DNA of 64,000 nt, from NCBI GenBank assembly GCA_963921255.3, contig CAWUEW020000003.1, forward strand, positions 1,674,001-1,738,000. The letters are read 5' to 3'. Source of the DNA: JANSYL01 sp963921255 (GTDB lineage Bacteria; Pseudomonadota; Alphaproteobacteria; Rhodobacterales; Rhodobacteraceae). A program made the translations under genes and the position numbers. Below the pieces are notes generated by a model. It saw nothing but the letters and a program-made list of their open reading frames with translations. It was not told the origin of the DNA and did not search any database. Below, in pieces: positions 7,236-15,751 of this stretch. Position 1 is the stretch's first letter. Each line of letters starts with the position of its first letter.

Positions 7236-10001
7236 TTGAACGACACCCCAGAACCCCCTGAAAACGAAGACGAAATCGCGCCCGAACGTGCGCCGTATGA
7301 CGGGCCGTCGATCGACATCACGGACGAGATGAAGACCAGCTTCATCGACTACGCGATGTCGGTGATCATCAGCCGCGCGATCCCCGATTTGCGCGATGGG
7401 TTGAAACCGGTGCACCGGCGCATCCTTTACGGCATGCACGAAGCCGGCAACACGCATGACAAGCCGTTCCGAAAATCGGTCCGCCCCGTGTCCGACGCCA
7501 TGGGCAAGTATCACCCCCATGGCGATGGCGCGATCTATGACGCGCTGGTGCGCATGGCGCAGCCGTTTTCGATGTCGCTGCCGCTTCTTGATCCGCAAGG
7601 CAATTTCGGCTCGATGGATGGGGATAACCCGGCGGCAATGCGCTACACCGAAGTGCGGATGGCCAAGGTGGCCCAGGCGCTGTTGCAGGACATTGACCAG
7701 GACACGGTCGATTTTCAGGACAACTACGACGGCAAGGACCAGGAACCGGTCGTTCTTCCGGCGCGGTTTCCGAACATGCTGGTCAATGGTGCAGGCGGCA
7801 TCGCCGTCGGCATGGCCACCAACATTCCTCCGCACAATCTGGGCGAGGTCATCGATGCCTGCCAGGCGTTGATCGAGAACCCCGATCTCAGTTCGGAACA
7901 ACTGATCGAATACATCCCGGCCCCGGACTTTCCGACCGGTGCAATGATCCTCGGGCGCTCGGGCGCCCGTAAGGCATATCTGGAGGGGCGCGGCAGCGTC
8001 ATCATCCGCGCCAAAACCCATGTCGAAGAAATCCGCAAAGACCGCTACGCGATTGTCATCGACGAAATTCCCTACCAGGTGAACAAAGCCTCGATGATCG
8101 AACGCATCGCCGAATTGGTGCGTGAGAAGAAAGTCGAAGGCATCTCGGGCGTGGCCGACGAATCCGACCGGATCGGCGTGCGCGTGGTCATTGAGTTGAA
8201 ACGCGACGCAACGCCAGACGTGGTTCTGAACCAACTCTTCCGCTTCACGCAGATGCAGACCAGTTTTGGCTGCAACATGCTCGCGCTGAATGGCGGACGA
8301 CCGGAGCAGCTGACCCTGCGCGGGTTCCTGACCGCCTTCCTCGATTTCCGGGAAGAGGTGGTGGCCCGTCGCACGGCCTATGAGCTGCGCAAGGCGCGCG
8401 AACGGGCGCATGTCTTGTGCGGTCTGGCCGTGGCCGTCAGCAACGTCGATGAAGTCGTCGCAACCATCCGGCGCTCTGCCGACGCGGCCGAGGCCCGACA
8501 TGCGCTGATGACGCGCCGCTGGCCCGCGGCCGAGATTGCAGACTATATCCGCTTGATTGATGACCCGACCCACACGATGAACGAGGACGGGACCTACAAC
8601 CTCAGCGAGACGCAGGCCCGCGCGATTCTGGAATTGCGCCTGCAGCGACTGACGCAGATCGGTGTGAAAGAAGTCACCGACGAGCTGCAGGAATTGGCCG
8701 AAAAGATCAAAGACTACCTCGCCATCCTCGCCAGCCGCGAACGCATCCTGACAATCATCTCGGACGAATTGGCCGAGGTGAAAGAGGCCTTCGCCGTGCC
8801 GCGCCGCACCGAGATCTCGGAATGGTCCGGTGATTTGGACGACGAGGATCTGATCGAGCGCGAAGATATGGTCGTGACGATCACCCAAGGCGGCTACATC
8901 AAACGGACGCCTTTGGCCGATTTCCGCGCGCAAAAGCGTGGCGGTAAGGGCTTGTCGGGCGGGTCGATGAAAGACGATGACGTGGTCACGTCCTTGTTTG
9001 TGGCCAACACGCACACGCCCCTTCTGGTCTTCACGACGGGCGGCATGGTGTACAAGCTGAAGACATGGCGCCTTCCCCTTGGCTCCCGCGCGTCGCGCGG
9101 CAAGGCGATCGTGAACATCCTGCCCATCGAAACCGGCACCGGTATTGCGGCCGTCATGCCCGTGGATCGGGACGAAGACCATTGGGACGAATTGCAGATC
9201 GTTTTTGCCACCGACCGCGGCACTGTGCGGCGCAACGCCCTGTCAGATTTCGCGAACGTGATGCGCAACGGCAAGATTGCCATGAAGTTCGAAGGCGATA
9301 GCGAAGGCTGGCGTATGATCAATGCACGCATCGCATCGAACGACGATGACGTGATGCTCGTGACCAAACTGGGCCGCGCCATCCGTTTCCCGGCGACCGA
9401 TGTGCGCGTGTTCAATTCCCGGGCATCGACCGGTGTCCGTGGCATCAAACTGGCCGACCGGGACGAAGTCGTGTCGATGTCGATCATCCGACATTTCGAC
9501 GCCGAGGCACAAGAACGCGCCGCATACCTCAAACAGCGCCGCCTGATGGCCGGCGCGCCCGAGGACGAGGTCGAGAACGATGAGGAAGAGGCCGTCGCCG
9601 AAGGGCAACTGTCGCCCGAGCGCTACGCGGAAATGTCGGCGGCCGAAGACCTGATCCTGACAATCACGACCGGCGGTCTGGGCAAGCTCAGCTCCAGCCA
9701 TGATTATCCGGTGCGGGGACGCGGCGGACAGGGTGTCATGGCCATCGACAAGGCAATGCGGGGCGGTGCCCTCGTGGCGACCTTCCCGGTTGATCTGGAC
9801 GATCAGATCATGCTGGCCACGTCGACAGGTCAATCCATCCGCGTGCCCGTCGACGGGATTTCCTTCCGGTCGCGCAGCGCAGGCGGCGTGAAAGTCTTCA
9901 ACACCGGTGCCGGCGAAGAGGTCGTGTCGGTGGCGTGGATCGCGGATCAGGGCGACGATGACGACGCCGGCCCCGAGGACGAAAGCCCCACATCCGAGTG
10001 A
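7236..10001 (+). CDS. gyrA: DNA gyrase subunit A
   Basis: GyrA is the DNA breakage-reunion subunit of gyrase, which adds negative supercoils. The 921-residue protein has the N-terminal winged-helix/tower domain with the catalytic tyrosine in NPAAMRYTEVRM near residue 134, and a C-terminal beta-pinwheel. The GyrA box AQKRGGKG near residue 568 separates it from ParC. The start is a TTG at 7236, because MNDTPEPP begins there and no ATG precedes the conserved core. In the quinolone region the residue matching E. coli Ser83 is glycine (HPHGDGAIYDAL), while Asp87 is kept. An acidic insertion (EDEVENDEEEAV) lies near residue 780 and the tail is acidic. Confidence 0.97.
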   Translation: MNDTPEPPENEDEIAPERAPYDGPSIDITDEMKTSFIDYAMSVIISRAIPDLRDGLKPVHRRILYGMHEAGNTHDKPFRKSVRPVSDAMGKYHPHGDGAIYDALVRMAQPFSMSLPLLDPQGNFGSMDGDNPAAMRYTEVRMAKVAQALLQDIDQDTVDFQDNYDGKDQEPVVLPARFPNMLVNGAGGIAVGMATNIPPHNLGEVIDACQALIENPDLSSEQLIEYIPAPDFPTGAMILGRSGARKAYLEGRGSVIIRAKTHVEEIRKDRYAIVIDEIPYQVNKASMIERIAELVREKKVEGISGVADESDRIGVRVVIELKRDATPDVVLNQLFRFTQMQTSFGCNMLALNGGRPEQLTLRGFLTAFLDFREEVVARRTAYELRKARERAHVLCGLAVAVSNVDEVVATIRRSADAAEARHALMTRRWPAAEIADYIRLIDDPTHTMNEDGTYNLSETQARAILELRLQRLTQIGVKEVTDELQELAEKIKDYLAILASRERILTIISDELAEVKEAFAVPRRTEISEWSGDLDDEDLIEREDMVVTITQGGYIKRTPLADFRAQKRGGKGLSGGSMKDDDVVTSLFVANTHTPLLVFTTGGMVYKLKTWRLPLGSRASRGKAIVNILPIETGTGIAAVMPVDRDEDHWDELQIVFATDRGTVRRNALSDFANVMRNGKIAMKFEGDSEGWRMINARIASNDDDVMLVTKLGRAIRFPATDVRVFNSRASTGVRGIKLADRDEVVSMSIIRHFDAEAQERAAYLKQRRLMAGAPEDEVENDEEEAVAEGQLSPERYAEMSAAEDLILTITTGGLGKLSSSHDYPVRGRGGQGVMAIDKAMRGGALVATFPVDLDDQIMLATSTGQSIRVPVDGISFRSRSAGGVKVFNTGAGEEVVSVAWIADQGDDDDAGPEDESPTSE

Positions 10002-10318
10002 TTTTCACTGCACCCAGGCCACTGCGGGCTCGGTTTGGTCGCATTTCGCTGACAGACCGATACAATCGCCGCCCCAAAATTGGGCGGCGGTTGCGGTTTC
10101 GGGTTTCGCACAACCCTGCTTGGACGCCGCCCTACACGCAGTCGTGAACCCGCGCGCGGCCGTCGCCTCAATGCGTCTCAAACTTGACATATTTTGAACC
10201 GGCTTTTTCCGCAAAGCGCCCCAAAACCTGACGCAGTTGCGGTCGATAAAAGGCGCAATGGGGAAAAAAAGACGGCAAGCCCCGCTTTGATTGAGGATCG
10301 GCAAGGGAGCCTTGGGAA
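10002..10318. other. Intergenic region after gyrA
   Basis: No coding frame with family character was recognised in this 317-base gap. It contains a hairpin at 10067-10090 and an AT-rich stretch around 10185-10200 (CTTGACATATTTTG) that may belong to a promoter for the downstream membrane protein. Confidence 0.5.
10067..10090 (+). terminator. Hairpin downstream of gyrA
   Basis: CGCCGCCC and GGGCGGCG form a strong stem around a short AT-containing loop, followed by TTGCGGTTTCGGGTTT rather than a clean T-run. It is probably a weak or Rho-assisted terminator for gyrA. Confidence 0.45.
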
Positions 10319-10876
10319 ATGCATCAGGACAGCTCAGATCGTGTGACGATGGACGAGTTGGGAAACATGACGCTTCGGGTGTTGATCGGCTCGTACTTTT
10401 TGGCGGTCGCCCTCAATATCATCCCGGGAACGAACCTTGCCATCCTGTTTTCCACCGTCCTCCCCGCCCCTTGGGACAGCGCGCTGGCCGCGGGTTCGGT
10501 GTTCATCCTGGCCTTCATGGTGATGATTGGATCACACACACGACTGGCCGCGCTGGTCCTCGCGATGATGACCTTCTTTGCCTCCTACCTGACGATGATC
10601 CAAATCGGCGTGGAACACGAGTTGGGAAGTTTCTGGCGTGATATCGCCCTGATCGCGGCGTTGATCCTGACGTACTCGGAACAAGATCGAAAGCGTGGTG
10701 GACGTGGGCGCGTTATTCGCCGTCAGGTGCAACCGCGCCGCATGAAGCTGACAACGCCGCCACGTGACCCTCGACCGCAGCCGATTCTGCGACGCCCGAT
10801 CCAATTCAGCAAAGCGAAAGCGGCGTCGCTCGACCCTGACATGGGGGATATCGACAACATCTTCGCGGATGTTTGA
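10319..10876 (+). CDS. DoxX-like four-helix membrane protein with basic C-terminal tail
   Basis: This 185-residue protein has four predicted membrane helices (roughly residues 17-110) in a DoxX-like pattern: an early glycine-containing helix, a proline-rich loop with PAPWDSALAAG, and a helix followed by SHTRLAALVLA. After the helices comes a basic and proline-rich tail (RKRGGRGRVIRRQVQPRRMK) and then an acidic end. The ATG at 10319 follows GGGAG at a normal distance. The next gene is also a four-helix protein of similar layout. Function is unknown. DoxX relatives are sometimes linked to redox or respiration, but nothing here proves that. Confidence 0.6.
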   Translation: MHQDSSDRVTMDELGNMTLRVLIGSYFLAVALNIIPGTNLAILFSTVLPAPWDSALAAGSVFILAFMVMIGSHTRLAALVLAMMTFFASYLTMIQIGVEHELGSFWRDIALIAALILTYSEQDRKRGGRGRVIRRQVQPRRMKLTTPPRDPRPQPILRRPIQFSKAKAASLDPDMGDIDNIFADV

Positions 10877-11082
10877 CAGCGTCATGATTTTAAAAGGTTT
10901 TCATACAAGAGTCGGCCCCATTGACGGGCCGACAGCAGGGCAAGCGGACGCGGTCACGCCGTGCAAATACACCGGAATTGCCACAATCGGCGCCCATTCC
11001 GGTCCAGTTTCGCGGCTAGCGTCAGCTTGTGGGTCGAAAAACGGCCCCGCCTTCGAGCAGGTAAAACAGAACGGGTACTGAA

Positions 11083-11535
11083 ATGCGTTTGTTCACAGAA
11101 TGGCTACGGCTCCATATGCGGATCTGCCTGGCCGCCACATTGTTCATCGAAGCCGCGATCGGCCTGCTCCCGCAGATCGACCCGAGCTCCTACGCGACGG
11201 TCGTGGGCCAAATTCCGGTGTCGCTGGAATTGCACTCCACTGCGCTTTCGGCGCTCTACTTCGTGTTGTCGATCTGGCTTGTCCTTGGCATTCGCACCAG
11301 CCAGGTGGCCTTCATGAGCGCCGTTCTCCTGATTGCACCGGCGATCATCACGACGACCGATGGCGATCCGGCCCTTGCGCTGAAGGTCACCCTGATCACG
11401 GTGTTCTCGGTGCCGCTCGTGGCGTATGGCGGCGGTCGCTACACGACGCTGGAAACGCGTGAGCCGTGGATGTTCGAAGACGAAGAAGAAGACAAGATCA
11501 TCGCCGAACACGCCCGCGCCAACGCCGAGCACTAA
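11083..11535 (+). CDS. DoxX-like four-helix membrane protein
   Basis: This 150-residue protein has four hydrophobic helices and a short acidic cytoplasmic tail (MFEDEEEDKIIAEH). Helix order and the loop LGIRTSQVAFMSAVLL match the SHTRLAALVLAMM region of the gene just upstream, so the two are probably distant paralogs. A 206-base gap with no evident gene separates them. The start at 11083 has only a weak ribosome site. A hairpin follows the stop and precedes trmFO. Function is not known. Confidence 0.6.
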   Translation: MRLFTEWLRLHMRICLAATLFIEAAIGLLPQIDPSSYATVVGQIPVSLELHSTALSALYFVLSIWLVLGIRTSQVAFMSAVLLIAPAIITTTDGDPALALKVTLITVFSVPLVAYGGGRYTTLETREPWMFEDEEEDKIIAEHARANAEH

Positions 11536-11558
11536 GCACAGTTTTCCTAGATGGATTT

Positions 11559-11592
11559 GAACGCCCCCGGCCTTGCAGGTTCGGGGGCGTTT
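11559..11592 (+). terminator. Hairpin terminator after the DoxX-like gene
   Basis: ACGCCCCCG pairs with CGGGGGCGT around an 11-base loop, followed by TTTGCC. It sits 24 bases after the upstream stop and ends 17 bases before the trmFO start, so it probably terminates or attenuates transcription into trmFO. Confidence 0.55.
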
Positions 11593-11608
11593 GCCGTAGA
11601 GGACGCGC

Positions 11609-12967
11609 ATGGCGAACACACTTCACATCATCGGCGGCGGCATGGCCGGAAGCGAGGCCGCGTGGCAAGCGGCCAATCAAGGCATTCAGGTCACGCTGCA
11701 CGAAATGCGACCAGAGGTCGAAACCTTCGCGCATCGCACCGGATCGCTTGCGGAAATGGTGTGTTCAAACTCGTTCCGGTCGGACGATGACGAGCAGAAT
11801 GCCGTGGGGCTGTTGCATTGGGAAATGCGCGCTGCCGGGTCCATCATCATGGAGATGGCCGACCGGCACCGCCTGCCGGCGGGCGGCGCCTTGGCCGTTG
11901 ACCGTGATCCGTTCGCAGCAGCCGTGACGGCCCGCTTGGAGGCGCATCCGAATATCACGGTGTCCTTGGGCGAAATCACCGCTCTGCCCGAAGACGGCGC
12001 AACGATCATTGCCACCGGCCCCCTCACCTCGGGCGCTCTCGCGGACGCCATTGCAACGGAAACCGGGCAGGACAGCCTTGCCTTCTTCGACGCCATCGCG
12101 CCCATCGTCTATGCCGACACGATCGACATGGACACTGCCTGGCGCCAATCCCGCTATGACAAGGGCGACACCGAAGAAGAGCGCACGGCTTATATCAATT
12201 GTCCGATGACGAAGGACGAGTATGAGGCCTTCATCGACGCGCTGCTGGCCGCCGAGAAGACCGAATTCAAACCGGGCGAAACCGCTGGCTATTTCGACGG
12301 ATGTCTTCCGATCGAGGTGATGGCCGAACGTGGACGTGAAACGCTGCGCCACGGGCCAATGAAGCCGGTTGGACTGACCAATCCCCATCAGCCCGAGCAA
12401 AAGCCCTATGCCGTGGTGCAGCTGCGCCGCGACAATGCGCTTGGCACGCTTTACAACATCGTCGGGTTCCAGACGAAGATGAAGTACGGTGCGCAAACGG
12501 CCGTCTTCAAGATGATCCCTGGCCTGCAAGACGCGGGTTTCGCACGTCTGGGGGGCATCCATCGCAACACTTTCATCAACTCTCCGACGCTGTTGGACGC
12601 CCAGATGCGGCTGCGATCCAAACCGCATATTCGCTTTGCCGGACAGATCACCGGGGTCGAAGGCTATGTCGAATCCGCTGCGATGGGGCTGTTGGCGGGT
12701 CGCATGGCCGCGGCTGACCTGATGGGGACGCCGCTGGCCCCTGTGCCGCAGGACACAGCCATGGGCGCCCTGATCCACCACATCACGGGCGGCGCCGAGG
12801 CCAAGACCTTCCAACCGATGAATGTGAACTTCGGGCTCTTTCCGCCCGTTGCAGGTCTCAAAGGCGGGCGTCGCGGGCGCAAGGACCGTTACAAGGCGTA
12901 TACGGACCGTGCCAAGGCGGCATGGCACGCTTGGCTGGCATCCGAGGTTCAGTCGGCCGCCGAATGA
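11609..12967 (+). CDS. trmFO: Methylenetetrahydrofolate-tRNA-(uracil-54-C5)-methyltransferase TrmFO
   Basis: TrmFO makes ribothymidine-54 in the T-loop of tRNA using methylenetetrahydrofolate as carbon donor and FADH2 as reductant. The 452-residue protein starts with the FAD-binding IIGGGMAGSEAAWQAA and has EMVCSNSFRSDD near residue 50, AYINCPMTKDEYEAF near 190 and the C-terminal NVNFGLFPP segment, all typical of the family. Length matches the usual 440-470 residues. It is followed after 40 bases by a small methyltransferase gene on the same strand. Confidence 0.95.
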   Translation: MANTLHIIGGGMAGSEAAWQAANQGIQVTLHEMRPEVETFAHRTGSLAEMVCSNSFRSDDDEQNAVGLLHWEMRAAGSIIMEMADRHRLPAGGALAVDRDPFAAAVTARLEAHPNITVSLGEITALPEDGATIIATGPLTSGALADAIATETGQDSLAFFDAIAPIVYADTIDMDTAWRQSRYDKGDTEEERTAYINCPMTKDEYEAFIDALLAAEKTEFKPGETAGYFDGCLPIEVMAERGRETLRHGPMKPVGLTNPHQPEQKPYAVVQLRRDNALGTLYNIVGFQTKMKYGAQTAVFKMIPGLQDAGFARLGGIHRNTFINSPTLLDAQMRLRSKPHIRFAGQITGVEGYVESAAMGLLAGRMAAADLMGTPLAPVPQDTAMGALIHHITGGAEAKTFQPMNVNFGLFPPVAGLKGGRRGRKDRYKAYTDRAKAAWHAWLASEVQSAAE

Positions 12968-13007
12968 GCCTAGACCGCGCGGGCTTTTGGCTGCTAGCCT
13001 TTTGCCC

Positions 13008-13619
13008 ATGACGAAGAATAATCTCACCGACCAGCTTTGGACCCCGCGCACGCCCGAGGAAACCCGGGCCATTTATGCCGATTGGGCCGCCGCCTATGAC
13101 GCAGATCTGGCAAAGGCAGGCTATCACACGCCTGGCCGCATCGCCGCCGCTCTGGCGGCGCAACTCGACGACAAGGCGGCGCCGATCCTGGATTTCGGGT
13201 GCGGCACGGGCCTGTCGGGCCTCGCTTTGCGGGCGGCCGGGTTTTCGACCCTGGATGGCACAGATATCACGCCAGAGATGCTTGAAAAGGCGGCTGAAAC
13301 CGGTGCGTATCGGAACACTTGGACCAGCACGCCCGGAGATATGGGCAATGTGTCCGCCGGCGACTATGCCGCGATTACCGCCGCCGGTGTCGTGAGCCTC
13401 GGCGCCGCGCCGCCCGAGACACTGGCCATGCTGGTCGACGCCTTGGCGCCCGGCGGGCTTCTGGCCTGCAGCTACAATGACGGCACCTTGGCCGATGAAG
13501 ACTATATGGAGGCCTATGACGCCGCCCTCACCCGGTGTGACCTGCTGTCAGAGGAATACGGACCGCACCTGACGTCGAAAGACATGGGATCGCGCGTTTT
13601 CGTCCTGCGAAAGACCTGA
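13008..13619 (+). CDS. Class I SAM-dependent methyltransferase
   Basis: This 203-residue protein has the Rossmann methyltransferase motif I ILDFGCGTGLSGLALRAAG near residue 63, followed by DGTDITPEMLEKA, which binds the adenosyl ribose. The N-terminal AIYADWAAAYDADLAKAGY is typical of small methyltransferases of the UbiE/Williams-Beuren-related type. The substrate is not predictable. It lies between trmFO and gluQ, both tRNA-modification genes, and ends three bases before gluQ, so it is co-transcribed with them. A tRNA role is possible but unproven. Confidence 0.8.
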   Translation: MTKNNLTDQLWTPRTPEETRAIYADWAAAYDADLAKAGYHTPGRIAAALAAQLDDKAAPILDFGCGTGLSGLALRAAGFSTLDGTDITPEMLEKAAETGAYRNTWTSTPGDMGNVSAGDYAAITAAGVVSLGAAPPETLAMLVDALAPGGLLACSYNDGTLADEDYMEAYDAALTRCDLLSEEYGPHLTSKDMGSRVFVLRKT

Positions 13620-13622
13620 TCT

Positions 13623-14495
13623 TTGTCCAGTTTCCGGACACGCTTTGCCCCGTCGCCAACGGGTCCGCTCCATTTGGGGCACGCGTATTCGGCGCTCTTG
13701 TCCTTCGATCTGTCCCGCCAGGCCGCTGACGGCGTGTTCCTGCTGCGCATTGACGACATCGACCAATCGCGCGCTCGGCCAGAATGGGAAGAGCAGATCT
13801 ATGATGACCTGACGTGGCTTGGAGTCACGTGGGACGAACCGGTGCGCCGCCAATCGGATCATTTCGACGAATACCGGGCCGCGATCGCGCGGCTGACCGA
13901 AATGGGCGTGACCTATCCCTGTCGATGCACGCGCCGCGACATCCGAGAGGCTGCGTCGGCCCCGCATGCCGAGGCGACGCACGGCCCCGGCGGGGTCATC
14001 TATCCCGGGACATGTCGCGGACGCCCGATGTCGGAGGCGGGCCCCAAAGACGCCATTCGGATCGACGTGGCAAAGGCCGTTAAGTTGATGCCCTATTGGC
14101 CGACGATCTTCGAAAGCGGCATGGGGCATGGCAGCGCTGCGCTGCGTGCCGACAACCTGATCCGATACACCGGCGACATCGTTCTGGCCGCGCCCGGCAT
14201 GGCGGCCTCGTATTTCTTGTCCGTGGTCGTCGACGACGCCGCGCAAAAGATCACACATGTCATCCGGGGCGAAGATCTGGCCGACAGCAGCGAAGTTTAC
14301 ACGTTTCTCAGCGTGCTCTTGGGGTACAAGACCCGCGCGTTCATGCACCACAAACTGATCCGGGACGATGCCGGAAAACGTTTGGCCAAGCGGGACGATG
14401 CGCGCTCCATCGCAAAGTATCGCGCCGATGGGGCGACCCCAAATGACATTCGGCGCATGGTGGGGCTGGAGGCGAAAGGTCTGTTTCGGCGCTGA
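13623..14495 (+). CDS. gluQ: Glutamyl-Q tRNA(Asp) synthetase
   Basis: GluQ attaches glutamate to the queuosine base at the wobble position of tRNA-Asp. It is a paralog of the GluRS catalytic core without the anticodon-binding domain, and its 290-residue length fits. The HIGH-type motif is in FAPSPTGPLHLGHAYSA, the KMSKS equivalent is KRLAKRDDARS, and the zinc-binding cysteines are in YPCRCTRRD and YPGTC. The start appears to be a TTG at 13623, three bases after the previous stop. No in-frame ATG precedes the conserved FAPSPTG. It converges with hisI. Confidence 0.92.
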   Translation: MSSFRTRFAPSPTGPLHLGHAYSALLSFDLSRQAADGVFLLRIDDIDQSRARPEWEEQIYDDLTWLGVTWDEPVRRQSDHFDEYRAAIARLTEMGVTYPCRCTRRDIREAASAPHAEATHGPGGVIYPGTCRGRPMSEAGPKDAIRIDVAKAVKLMPYWPTIFESGMGHGSAALRADNLIRYTGDIVLAAPGMAASYFLSVVVDDAAQKITHVIRGEDLADSSEVYTFLSVLLGYKTRAFMHHKLIRDDAGKRLAKRDDARSIAKYRADGATPNDIRRMVGLEAKGLFRR

Positions 14496-14502
14496 GCCCC
14501 GC

Positions 14503-14871
14503 TTAGGCCTCGGGCGTCATCAGCTCAACTTCGACCCCATCGCGCACGACCGTGTAGAAGCACACGCGGCGGTTGGTGTGGCAGGCCGGACCCGTCTGGT
14601 TAACAAGAACCAACAGACAATCCCGGTCGCAATCGACGCGCAGATCGACCAATTCCTGCACATGCCCCGAGCTTTCGCCCTTGACCCAGAACGCCTGACG
14701 CGACCGCGACCAATAGGTGACACGCCGCGTCTCCAGCGTGCGGGCCACCGCGTCTGCATTCATCCACGCCAGCATCAGCACCTCGTGGCTGGTGGCATCC
14801 TGCGCGATCACCGGCAGCAGCCCGCGGTCATCATAGGTCAGGGTCGACGGATCAAATGCCGCGTTTGTCAT
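14503..14871 (-). CDS. hisI: Phosphoribosyl-AMP cyclohydrolase
   Basis: HisI opens the purine ring of phosphoribosyl-AMP in the third step of histidine synthesis. The 122-residue stand-alone form is typical of proteobacteria where HisE is separate. The metal-site motif DLRVDCDRDCLLVLVNQTG and the following GPACHTNRRVCFY carry the conserved aspartates and cysteines, and the substrate segment TYWSRSRQAFWVKGESSGH is intact. It has no histidine-operon neighbours here, and converges with gluQ across seven bases. Confidence 0.95.
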   Translation of the reverse strand: MTNAAFDPSTLTYDDRGLLPVIAQDATSHEVLMLAWMNADAVARTLETRRVTYWSRSRQAFWVKGESSGHVQELVDLRVDCDRDCLLVLVNQTGPACHTNRRVCFYTVVRDGVEVELMTPEA

Positions 14872-14937
14872 GGCACGCCTCTTTGCAAAACGGATACGCG
14901 CGGCTACCTATAGGCCCGGTGACGGAAAGGCAAAGCC

Positions 14938-15390
14938 ATGAGTGCTGAAAGCGATCTCATAAAGCTCTATTCGCAGCGCATCCTCGCGTTGGCGACCGAG
15001 ATTCCGAATCGTGGCCGGTTGGATGCCCCGCAGGCCAGCATGCGCAAACGCGCGCCCCTGTGTGGGTCGACCGTGACCGTTGATCTGGATGTCACAGACG
15101 GCAAGATTTCGCGCTTTGCCCAAGACGTGAAGGCCTGCGCCCTGGGGCAGGCGTCGGCGGCTTTGATGGGCAAGGCGATCCTCGGGCGCACCCGAAGCGA
15201 GGTCGAGGCTGCGCGTGACGCGCTGCGCAGCATGTTGAAGGACGGCACCCCCCCGCCGGGCGCGCCCTTCGAGGGCTACGAGGTGCTGGAACCCGCGCGG
15301 GAATACCGCAATCGCCATGCCTCGATCCTGCTGTCGCTCGACGCCACCGCGGACGCGATGGCCGAAGCCGAACGGGCGGCCTGCGCCTAA
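14938..15390 (+). CDS. Iron-sulfur cluster assembly scaffold protein, NifU/IscU-like
   Basis: This 150-residue protein resembles the NifU N-terminal/IscU family that builds Fe-S clusters before transfer. Family features are the N-terminal YSQRILALA, the first conserved cysteine in PLCGSTVTVDL, the second in FAQDVKACALGQASAALM and a C-terminal region where the third is expected. That third position is not obvious here (the fragment EYRNRHASILL lacks a cysteine), so it may be a specialised or degenerate scaffold. Roseobacters often carry such a stand-alone copy. It is divergent from hisI. Confidence 0.75.
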   Translation: MSAESDLIKLYSQRILALATEIPNRGRLDAPQASMRKRAPLCGSTVTVDLDVTDGKISRFAQDVKACALGQASAALMGKAILGRTRSEVEAARDALRSMLKDGTPPPGAPFEGYEVLEPAREYRNRHASILLSLDATADAMAEAERAACA

Positions 15391-15403
15391 ACGGACCCGT
15401 GTC

Positions 15404-15442
15404 AAAAAAAACCGCCGCACATCCGGGGCAGGATGGCGGCGG
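15404..15442 (-). terminator. Strong Rho-independent terminator on the minus strand
   Basis: Read on the minus strand, CCGCCGCCATCC pairs with GGATGTGCGGCGG (one bulged base) around a short loop and is followed by an unbroken run of eight T. It ends the transcript that contains the micropeptide gene and the structured RNA. Confidence 0.85.
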
Positions 15443-15572
15443 CAGTATGCGTGTCCGTCGGCATGGGCAGCGTTCAACTATGGGCACAGTCGAAGGCCAG
15501 AGGCAGTGAAACGTCACCTGTTGGGGACAGGGCAACGATAGGTCCCGTGCCGGACCGCAGGCAGAAATTCGT
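15404..15572 (-). ncRNA. ssrS: Structured non-coding RNA, possibly 6S RNA
   Basis: This 169-base stretch has no convincing protein frame, lies between a small gene and a strong terminator, and folds on paper into a long hairpin. On the minus strand, TGCGGTCCGGCACGGG near the 5' end pairs with CCCATGCCGACGGACACGCA near the 3' end with small bulges. Between them is a large unpaired region holding a local hairpin (CAGGTGA with TTCACTG) and a UUCG-containing tip. A long closed rod with a central bubble is how 6S RNA is built, to mimic an open promoter and hold sigma-70 RNA polymerase, and the size is right. The 6S label is from pattern and memory, not from a model search. The exact 5' end is not known. 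Confidence 0.55.
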
Positions 15573-15573
15573 G

Positions 15574-15693
15574 TCAGGACAGCCCGGGCAGATGCAAAAG
15601 GCCCAAGGTGAAGGCCGCGAGGGCCACCACGCCCAACGCATCATAAAACAGCGTATCGCGGGAGCGGATTACAATGTCTGCGATGCGGGTCAT
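15574..15693 (-). CDS. 39-residue membrane micropeptide with upstream LexA-type site
   Basis: A very short gene on the minus strand starts at ATG 15693 with an ideal GGAGG ribosome site five bases away, and stops at 15574. The peptide has a charged N-terminal part (TRIADIVIRSRDTLFYD) and then one hydrophobic segment (ALGVVALAAFTLGLLHLPG), as in single-pass inner-membrane peptides. A GAAC-N7-GAAC LexA-type box lies 59 bases upstream of the start. No function is known to me. The combination recalls SOS-induced membrane peptides such as TisB in E. coli, but there is no sequence similarity I can claim. The structured RNA follows directly on the same strand. Confidence 0.6.
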   Translation of the reverse strand: MTRIADIVIRSRDTLFYDALGVVALAAFTLGLLHLPGLS

Positions 15694-15751
15694 CTGGGCC
15701 TCCATGCGTCTGTGTTAACGCTTTGTTCTCATTTTGGACCCGCCATTGCAA

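Noticed and set aside
7221..9182. 653-residue open frame antisense to gyrA
   Set aside because: It arises from codon bias at high GC. The composition is rich in His, Arg and Gly with no known fold, while gyrA covers the whole region with family motifs.
10877..11082. A gene between the two DoxX-like genes
   Set aside because: The short frames here have no ribosome site or recognisable composition. I treat the gap as non-coding.
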